Shown in pieces: positions 24,997 through 29,731 of a stretch of DNA of 31,886 nucleotides (the stretch's first letter is position 1; each line of letters starts with the position of its first letter). The stretch lies in IMG/VR virus record IMGVR_UViG_3300032249_000890, positions 1 through 31,886 of that record; one strand, 5' to 3'. The notes beneath the pieces were generated by a model. The model searched no databases, was not told where the DNA came from, and was given only the letters and a program-made list of their open reading frames with translations. Position numbers and translations under genes: made by a program. Source of the stretch: a virus.

Positions 24997-25179
24997 ATGA
25001 AGTTTAAAAAGTTAAATCATCTTTTAGAGTTTGAGATAAATTCTAAATCATCCTACATAAAACAAAATCATGCATGGTTTAAAAACGATGACGGTTTTGT
25101 TATACAGGTAACTGACAACAAAGAAATTGCTAAATTAAATTTAGCACAGGACGAATACAATAAAAGGCTAATAAAATGA
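24997..25179 (+). CDS. small unknown protein, coupled to a regulator gene
   Basis: A 60-residue, lysine/asparagine-rich protein with GGAGAATAAA before its ATG. It has one small helical domain and no motif. Its stop overlaps the ATG of the ribbon-helix-helix gene (ATGA), so the two are coupled, like an antitoxin-regulator pair, though it is not a recognisable toxin. Confidence 0.55.
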   Translation: MKFKKLNHLLEFEINSKSSYIKQNHAWFKNDDGFVIQVTDNKEIAKLNLAQDEYNKRLIK

Positions 25180-25337
25180 AAACACAAGAATTGTATGACA
25201 ATAAAATCGTAGTAAAAGTGACTGCATCACAAAAAAGACAGATTACAATAGCAGCCAAAAAAGAAAATGTAAACGTATCTGTTTTTGTTCGAAGTCTAAT
25301 TGAGTCAAAAATAGGTAAATCTAAAAAGGTAAAATAA
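25176..25337 (+). CDS. ribbon-helix-helix DNA-binding protein (Arc/CopG-like)
   Basis: A 53-residue protein. KIVVKVTASQKRQITIAAKKENVNVSVFVRSLIESKIG reads as the RHH fold: a short beta ribbon (VVKVTA), helix, a turn at VNVS, then helix FVRSLIES. Such proteins repress by dimer binding to inverted repeats. It overlaps the preceding gene by 4 bases and is followed by a terminator. Confidence 0.75.
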   Translation: MKTQELYDNKIVVKVTASQKRQITIAAKKENVNVSVFVRSLIESKIGKSKKVK

Positions 25338-25343
25338 TTTATT

Positions 25344-25366
25344 ATGGGGAGAAATCCCCATTTTTA
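25344..25366 (+). terminator. rho-independent terminator after the RHH gene
   Basis: ATGGGGA (25344-25350), GAAA tetraloop, TCCCCAT (25355-25361), then TTTTA. A compact perfect hairpin. The next gene starts 13 bases later. Confidence 0.8.
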
Positions 25367-25378
25367 TGAGGGTCAAAA

Positions 25379-25576
25379 ATGGATAAAATAACTACAAAAA
25401 AAGAAATTTATACCGAAGTACATAAGGAATTTTATAATAAAGGAATTAATAAAAAATCCAGTGATATACTATTTGATAGATTAGTGAAAGCCATGTCATA
25501 CATCGAATACAATGGATTGAATGAAGATTTTTTTGAATTTCAAGATGATTTGGATGCGGAGTTAAAAGATGATTGA
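25379..25576 (+). CDS. small acidic protein, unknown
   Basis: A 65-residue, acidic and helical protein (MDKITTKKEIYTEVHKEFYNKG...FFEFQDDLDAELKDD). GAGGGTC precedes its ATG. It overlaps the DUF3310 gene by 8 bases. No motif recognised. Confidence 0.58.
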   Translation: MDKITTKKEIYTEVHKEFYNKGINKKSSDILFDRLVKAMSYIEYNGLNEDFFEFQDDLDAELKDD

Positions 25577-25790
25577 GAAAAATAGACCTGCATACTACGG
25601 AGGAGATGATAATCCACACGAACCGATTAAAATTATAGAGTACTACGATTTAAATTTTAATATGGGAAATGTGGTCAAATACACATTGAGAGCTGGGCAT
25701 AAAACGCCCGATAAGATCGAGGATCTAAAAAAAGCAATTTGGTATCTCGGAAGGGAAATTGAAAATTTAGAAAGATTAGAAAATGAATAA
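25569..25790 (+). CDS. DUF3310-type phage protein
   Basis: A 73-residue protein with the characteristic DUF3310 core: PHEPIKIIEYYDLNFNMGNVVKYTLRAGHK followed by IEDLKKAIWYLGREIENL. Small proteins of this family, or domains of this type, are common in phages and often lie near nucleotide-metabolism genes, as here next to thyX. Biochemical role is not established. It overlaps thyX by 8 bases. Confidence 0.88.
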   Translation: MIEKNRPAYYGGDDNPHEPIKIIEYYDLNFNMGNVVKYTLRAGHKTPDKIEDLKKAIWYLGREIENLERLENE

Positions 25791-26466
25791 TTCGGTCGAG
25801 CTAATTGGAATTTATGGAGACGATGAGATCATTGCTTGTAGTGCATGGACAAGCACATCCAGGGAGTTGACAAAAGACAAGAAAAATAGAATTAATCAAT
25901 TGATTAATGAACTATGGAATAATAATCATGAGACTCCATTCGAAAAGGGAGTAGTACATTTTCTTGTCAATTGTGATATTGCTTCACATATCCATCTTTT
26001 GAAACATCGTATGTCTAGTTTGAATGCTGAGTCAGCGAGATACAAAGAATTAAAAGAAGATAAGTTTTATTTACCAAAGGATTGGATAGGGATTAATGTT
26101 AATGAAAAACATTATAATTTTAATTATTTGAATAATCAGGCACAGGCAAATGATTATGAATATTTATGGAGAAAGGCATTGTTTGAGTTTAGTTCGATAG
26201 GAAATGAATTATACCACAAATGCCTGGAAGACTTAACGCCAATACTCGGACGTAAAAGAGCAAAAGAATCGGCAAGATATTTTAAAACTTATAATAGCCA
26301 GATTCAAAGTGATATTATGTTCAATATGCGAAGCTTTGCTAATTTTTTAAAACTAAGAAAATCGGAACATGCACAATTGGAAATCAATGAGATTGCTACT
26401 CAGATGCTAGAACTTGTAAGACAGACTGGAAAATTTAACCATACACTAAATGCCTGGGGATATTAA
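25783..26466 (+). CDS. thyX: FAD-dependent thymidylate synthase
   Basis: A 227-residue flavin enzyme that methylates dUMP to dTMP with methylene-tetrahydrofolate and NADPH. The ThyX signature is at 74-87: KHRMSSLNAESARY, compared with the usual RHR-x7-S. The first Arg is Lys here and the usual NEQS is NAES. CSAWTSTS near the start, ETPFEKGVVHF and a C-terminal NLLKLR-type FANFLKLRKSEHAQLEINEIATQML segment (RxxxHAQxEI) complete the family. Both catalytic Arg/His and the Ser are retained. It supports DNA synthesis of an AT-rich phage genome. Confidence 0.95.
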   Translation: MNNSVELIGIYGDDEIIACSAWTSTSRELTKDKKNRINQLINELWNNNHETPFEKGVVHFLVNCDIASHIHLLKHRMSSLNAESARYKELKEDKFYLPKDWIGINVNEKHYNFNYLNNQAQANDYEYLWRKALFEFSSIGNELYHKCLEDLTPILGRKRAKESARYFKTYNSQIQSDIMFNMRSFANFLKLRKSEHAQLEINEIATQMLELVRQTGKFNHTLNAWGY

Positions 26467-26732
26467 TGAAATACAAATTTAAAAAAAATGACAATGCATT
26501 TATGATTTTTGCAGGAAAACTATTAAAGGGAACAATCGAAAAACGATACAAAGACGACGATGGAGAAAACTGTTATTTTGTAAATTTTAGTTCATGTAAT
26601 ACAGGATTAAGTTTAGTTCACGACGTAATGCAAATTCAGGAAAATGTATTACATCATTATCATGGATTTTTATTTTTAGCTTTGCTTAGGGATTTACAAA
26701 ATAGACTGGAATACAAAGGATTAAAATTATGA
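26466..26732 (+). CDS. small unknown protein after thyX
   Basis: An 88-residue protein, first of the tiny-gene run. Its ATG shares a base with the thyX stop (TAATG). The sequence (KGTIEKRYKDDDGENCYFVNFSSCNTGLSLVHDVMQIQENVLHHYHGFLFLALLRDLQN) has a beta part and a helical end, SH3-like at best. Function unknown. Confidence 0.6.
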   Translation: MKYKFKKNDNAFMIFAGKLLKGTIEKRYKDDDGENCYFVNFSSCNTGLSLVHDVMQIQENVLHHYHGFLFLALLRDLQNRLEYKGLKL

Positions 26733-26860
26733 TAATATTTAAACATTTCATTCAAATTAAAAACATAGAAAACCTGCTATTTACCGAGAGACACCAAATA
26801 AATTGTAAAGTTTATTTTTTTATTCGGTATGCAATTATTATAAGGAAGCTTGACGTATGA
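26729..26860 (+). CDS. 43-codon coupled ORF
   Basis: Starts inside the stop of the previous gene (ATGA) and its TGA overlaps the ATG of the next gene (ATGA), so it is chained to both. Product MIIFKHFIQIKNIENLLFTE... is basic, with many Ile/Phe/Lys. Such chaining makes a real gene more likely than chance, but 43 residues is weak evidence. Confidence 0.45.
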   Translation: MIIFKHFIQIKNIENLLFTERHQINCKVYFFIRYAIIIRKLDV

Positions 26861-27168
26861 CAATTAATTTTGATGAAAATTATAATAATAAACTAAGCAA
26901 TAAGTACATTTCTACTATAAGAAAATATGATAAAAAATTTACAGATGGTGAGATTTGCAAAATATTAGTAAAACATAAATACCAATTTGAAGCAAAAATA
27001 GTAGATATGCATATTGATTATTTTTTTAATGTTTTTGATAAAGATTTATATGTAGATACTGGATTAGAGCCTGCAAAAGCTAAAAAATTATTTTATAGTT
27101 TTGGAATTAAAGACGATGATATGGTTATATATTTAATATTGGAAAGGATAGGTTATGATTATGAATGA
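26857..27168 (+). CDS. unknown AT-rich small gene
   Basis: A 103-residue acidic-basic helical protein (KYDKKFTDGEICKILVKHKYQFEAKIVDMHIDYFFNVFD) with GGAAG 8-12 bases before the ATG. Its end overlaps the next gene by 14 bases. No motif. Confidence 0.55.
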   Translation: MTINFDENYNNKLSNKYISTIRKYDKKFTDGEICKILVKHKYQFEAKIVDMHIDYFFNVFDKDLYVDTGLEPAKAKKLFYSFGIKDDDMVIYLILERIGYDYE

Positions 27169-27421
27169 ATCAAATAAATTAACTGTTACGTATGACACAC
27201 CTAAAAAATCATGGGCTATTATTGAATCTGATTCTTATGTAATTGGTAACGTAATTGGTGTTTACGATACGTATGACGAAGCTATAAAAAAATGCCATGC
27301 ACTAAATAACCAATCAAATATTAGTAATATTTATACAGTTTACGAATCCGTATACTATACTGGATCTGTTAAAGCAAAGTACTATGGCATGGAATTTAAA
27401 GATAATGGAGATATGGAATGA
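27155..27421 (+). CDS. unknown small gene
   Basis: An 88-residue protein with a beta/alpha layout (KLTVTYDTPKKSWAIIESDSYVIGNVIGVYDTYDEAIKKCHALNNQ), resembling a single small binding domain. Either ATG at 27155 or 27161 could be used; the latter would reduce the overlap with the upstream gene. Unknown function. Confidence 0.55.
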   Translation: MIMNESNKLTVTYDTPKKSWAIIESDSYVIGNVIGVYDTYDEAIKKCHALNNQSNISNIYTVYESVYYTGSVKAKYYGMEFKDNGDME

Positions 27422-27616
27422 ATGGATGATGAACTAAAAGAATTGCTAAATCAAGTAGAGCAAGATTTCGAAGAAATGTTATACTTAACTAAAAAAATAA
27501 TGGTAACTAGATTAAATTTAGATAATATATATAGAATAAGTAGCACTTATGATATTAGTATAGAAAATTTAATTACTAAGCTAAGAGCTTTGAGGGATAA
27601 AATAGAACATGATTAA
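27422..27616 (+). CDS. unknown small helical protein
   Basis: A 64-residue, highly helical acidic protein (DDELKELLNQVEQDFEEMLYLTKKIM), beginning on the base after the previous stop. It overlaps the next gene by 8 bases. No motif. Confidence 0.55.
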   Translation: MDDELKELLNQVEQDFEEMLYLTKKIMVTRLNLDNIYRISSTYDISIENLITKLRALRDKIEHD

Positions 27617-27899
27617 TCAAGATTTAATAAATAAACTTAATAAATTTCCAAAAGACAAGCAAATAGTATTTTTTTGTAATGAAGACGTTTTTGAGTGGGA
27701 ATTTACTTGGAATGAGTGCTACATTGAAGAAATTAAAGAATCTTTATACATAGAATATGACGATAAAATATTTGATTCTATAGAAAATTTTAAAAAATAT
27801 TTAGAATATTATACAGACTGGGATTATGATTTAATAAATAAAATTATAGAAGCTGAACCAAAAAAAGAAATAATTAGAATTGATTTGAATATTACATAA
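27609..27899 (+). CDS. unknown small acidic protein
   Basis: A 96-residue, strongly acidic protein with two beta strands (IVFFCNEDVFEWEFTWNECYIEE) and helical end (FKKYLEYYTDWDYDLINKIIE). The region is visibly more AT-rich than the structural operon. Unknown function; acidic phage proteins sometimes mimic DNA, but nothing specific shows that. Confidence 0.55.
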   Translation: MINQDLINKLNKFPKDKQIVFFCNEDVFEWEFTWNECYIEEIKESLYIEYDDKIFDSIENFKKYLEYYTDWDYDLINKIIEAEPKKEIIRIDLNIT

Positions 27900-27910
27900 A
27901 GAAACATGGA

Positions 27911-28114
27911 ATGATAAAAATAAAAACAAGAAAAACAAATCTAATAAATTATTGCTGTGGCAAAAGCCATAAAATAAGTAAAATAGATTTACTAATTAAT
28001 AATCAAAGACATTTTAAATCTTTTGATTATTACTCTGATAAAGCTTGTGAAATATGCGGACATAACAATATAAAATATTTTGCATTACGTAAAAATAATA
28101 AGGAAATAAAATGA
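27911..28114 (+). CDS. small Cys-rich protein, unknown
   Basis: A 67-residue protein with four to five Cys/His positions: NYCCGKSHK near 14-20 and KACEICGHNN near 45-54, suggesting a zinc-binding site. GGAATG precedes it. Its last codons overlap the following small membrane gene. Function unknown; a small zinc protein is inference. Confidence 0.58.
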   Translation: MIKIKTRKTNLINYCCGKSHKISKIDLLINNQRHFKSFDYYSDKACEICGHNNIKYFALRKNNKEIK

Positions 28115-28272
28115 CAATTAAAGAAATGGCAATTTTAACAATATTAATAAGTCTTACAATATTTTTTGGTATTACCGTAATTAAAAGTACAGTCAAAAAT
28201 AACGTAAAAGAGAATAGGATTATAGAACAGATAGATCCTGATTATGATAAGAAGTACCCAAAGAGTTTTTGA
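28111..28272 (+). CDS. small single-pass membrane protein
   Basis: A 53-residue protein: MTIKEMAILTILISLTIFFGITVIK gives a clear transmembrane segment (about 6-24), followed by a charged tail (VKENRIIEQIDPDYDKKYPK). It starts 4 bases before the upstream stop and ends 2 bases before the methyltransferase ATG. AAGGAAAT precedes the ATG. Confidence 0.55.
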   Translation: MTIKEMAILTILISLTIFFGITVIKSTVKNNVKENRIIEQIDPDYDKKYPKSF

Positions 28273-28274
28273 TT

Positions 28275-29087
28275 ATGAAAGTATTAATAGCATGTGAAGA
28301 AAGCCAAACCGTATGTATTGCATTTAGAGAATTAGGTCATGAAGCTTATTCTTGTGACATACAAGATTGTAGTGGTGGGCATCCTGAATGGCATATTAAG
28401 GATGATGTGTTGAAAGTTATTGATGGATACAGAAAAGTAGTACATGCCAATGAATGTTTTTATGAGGAATGGGATAAAGATAGGAAAAATGGCATATGCG
28501 AAAATTGTAAAATATTATATTCAGATTGTGAATGTCCAGGACCAACAGAAGAATATGAATATAAACAATTTAATAATGTTTTATATGCTAAAAAATATAA
28601 ATGGGACTTAATGATTGCACATCCACCGTGTACATATTTAAGCTTTGCCGGAAATGCTTGGTTTGATATTGATAAATATAAAAATAAAGCAATAGAACGA
28701 ATACAAAAAAGAAAAGAAGCTGAAATATTTTTTTTAAAAATTTACAATTGTAAAATACCAAAAATAGCTATAGAAAACCCAAGAGGATCTATAAATAAAA
28801 TAATAAAACATTCCCAAGTGATACATCCATATTATTTTGGAGATAAAGAAAAAAAAATTACTTGTTTATGGCTTAAAAACTTACCAAAATTAGTGCATAT
28901 AAAAGAAGATGATTTATTCGATAGTGCAACACATACCGAAGAAATAAAACCAAAATTTATTGATAGATCTGGAAAAAAAAGATATTTTACTGATTTATTT
29001 GGAAAGACTCCAGATAGAATTAAACTTAGATCCAAAACATTTCCAGGTATTGCAAAGGCAATGGCTACCCAATGGGGTAAAATATGA
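28275..29087 (+). CDS. C5-cytosine methyltransferase-like protein
   Basis: A 270-residue protein. The ATG at 28275 is preferred over an upstream TTG. MKVLIACEESQTVCIAFRELGHEAYSCDI is a SAM-binding motif I; HPPCTYLSFAG (116-125) carries the Pro-Cys pair of C5 methyltransferases, and IENPRG (166-171) stands where ENV is usual. CxxC-x6-CxC at 75-87 (GICENCKILYSDCECPG) is an inserted metal-binding knuckle. No clear target-recognition domain is present, so it may be a single-domain enzyme or a degenerate one. Similar short phage proteins are often labelled Dcm-like. It could modify phage DNA or a base, and its target is unknown. Confidence 0.72.
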   Translation: MKVLIACEESQTVCIAFRELGHEAYSCDIQDCSGGHPEWHIKDDVLKVIDGYRKVVHANECFYEEWDKDRKNGICENCKILYSDCECPGPTEEYEYKQFNNVLYAKKYKWDLMIAHPPCTYLSFAGNAWFDIDKYKNKAIERIQKRKEAEIFFLKIYNCKIPKIAIENPRGSINKIIKHSQVIHPYYFGDKEKKITCLWLKNLPKLVHIKEDDLFDSATHTEEIKPKFIDRSGKKRYFTDLFGKTPDRIKLRSKTFPGIAKAMATQWGKI

Positions 29088-29455
29088 AAACATACCTACT
29101 AATATTACTACTACTATCATGTAGCACAATCCAAACAAGTATTTCCAAACCTCCAAATATGGAAGAAATCATAAGTGAAATAAAATCTAATTCTGAAATA
29201 CAGGACAAGACAAAATCGAAAATAATCAAAACATTGGAAGAATCCGCATTGTATAACCAGGAATGTTTTAATAAAAATATTTTTCTTGAAAAAGAGAATT
29301 TTTCCTTGAAACAAACCATACAAAATTTAGAATTGGAAATCCAGACTTGGCGAAATATAAAAAATACTTTTTGGATGATCTTTATTTTAGGAAGTATTAT
29401 TTTTATTGGTTCAATGCTATGGAAATTTAGAAAACTTATGGGAGTTCCGATTTGA
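29084..29455 (+). CDS. unimolecular spanin candidate (lipoprotein with C-terminal TM)
   Basis: A 123-residue protein with a lipobox at 10-13 (L-L-S-C, Cys13) after a short Lys and hydrophobic core, a helical periplasmic part (about 25-94) rich in Gln/Asn/Glu/Lys, and a transmembrane segment at about 95-113 followed by KFRK. This is the layout of single-protein spanins such as phage T1 gp11, which join outer and inner membranes and fuse them in the last step of lysis. Overlaps the previous gene by 4 bases. Similarity by layout only; an ordinary lipoprotein remains possible. Confidence 0.68.
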   Translation: MKTYLLILLLLSCSTIQTSISKPPNMEEIISEIKSNSEIQDKTKSKIIKTLEESALYNQECFNKNIFLEKENFSLKQTIQNLELEIQTWRNIKNTFWMIFILGSIIFIGSMLWKFRKLMGVPI

Positions 29456-29571
29456 ATAATTATCTTAAATATTTACTAATTGTTATACTATTAATTATTG
29501 CATCGGATCATAATTTTTTGACCTGCAAATACATAAAAAAAATAAAAAAGGAATTTATAAATGAAAACTGA
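29452..29571 (+). CDS. possible short membrane ORF with TTG start
   Basis: TTG at 29452 overlaps the stop of the spanin candidate and gives 39 residues beginning MNNYLKYLLIVILLIIASD, a hydrophobic helix with a basic tail. No Shine-Dalgarno is visible. Chaining is in favour, the rare start against. Confidence 0.3.
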   Translation: MNNYLKYLLIVILLIIASDHNFLTCKYIKKIKKEFINEN

Positions 29572-29731
29572 TAAAAAGAAATACTATTATCCACAATGGG
29601 CTAAACAAAAAACTATAAAAATAAATAATGATCTACATGATAAAATAAAAGAATATTGCGATACTAATGGTATTAATATTTATAGTTTTACCGAACAAGC
29701 TTTAAAGTTACATTTATCGAATAAAAGATAG
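29561..29731 (+). CDS. small DNA-binding candidate (RHH-like)
   Basis: A 56-residue protein (YYYPQWAKQKTIKINNDLHDKIKEYCDTNGINIYSFTEQALKLHLSNK): a KTIKIN strand, then two helices separated by a turn (GINIYSF), the RHH layout. AAGGAATTTATAA precedes the ATG. Its TAG shares its G with the GTG of the primase-helicase gene, so the two are coupled. Confidence 0.6.
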   Translation: MKTDKKKYYYPQWAKQKTIKINNDLHDKIKEYCDTNGINIYSFTEQALKLHLSNKR

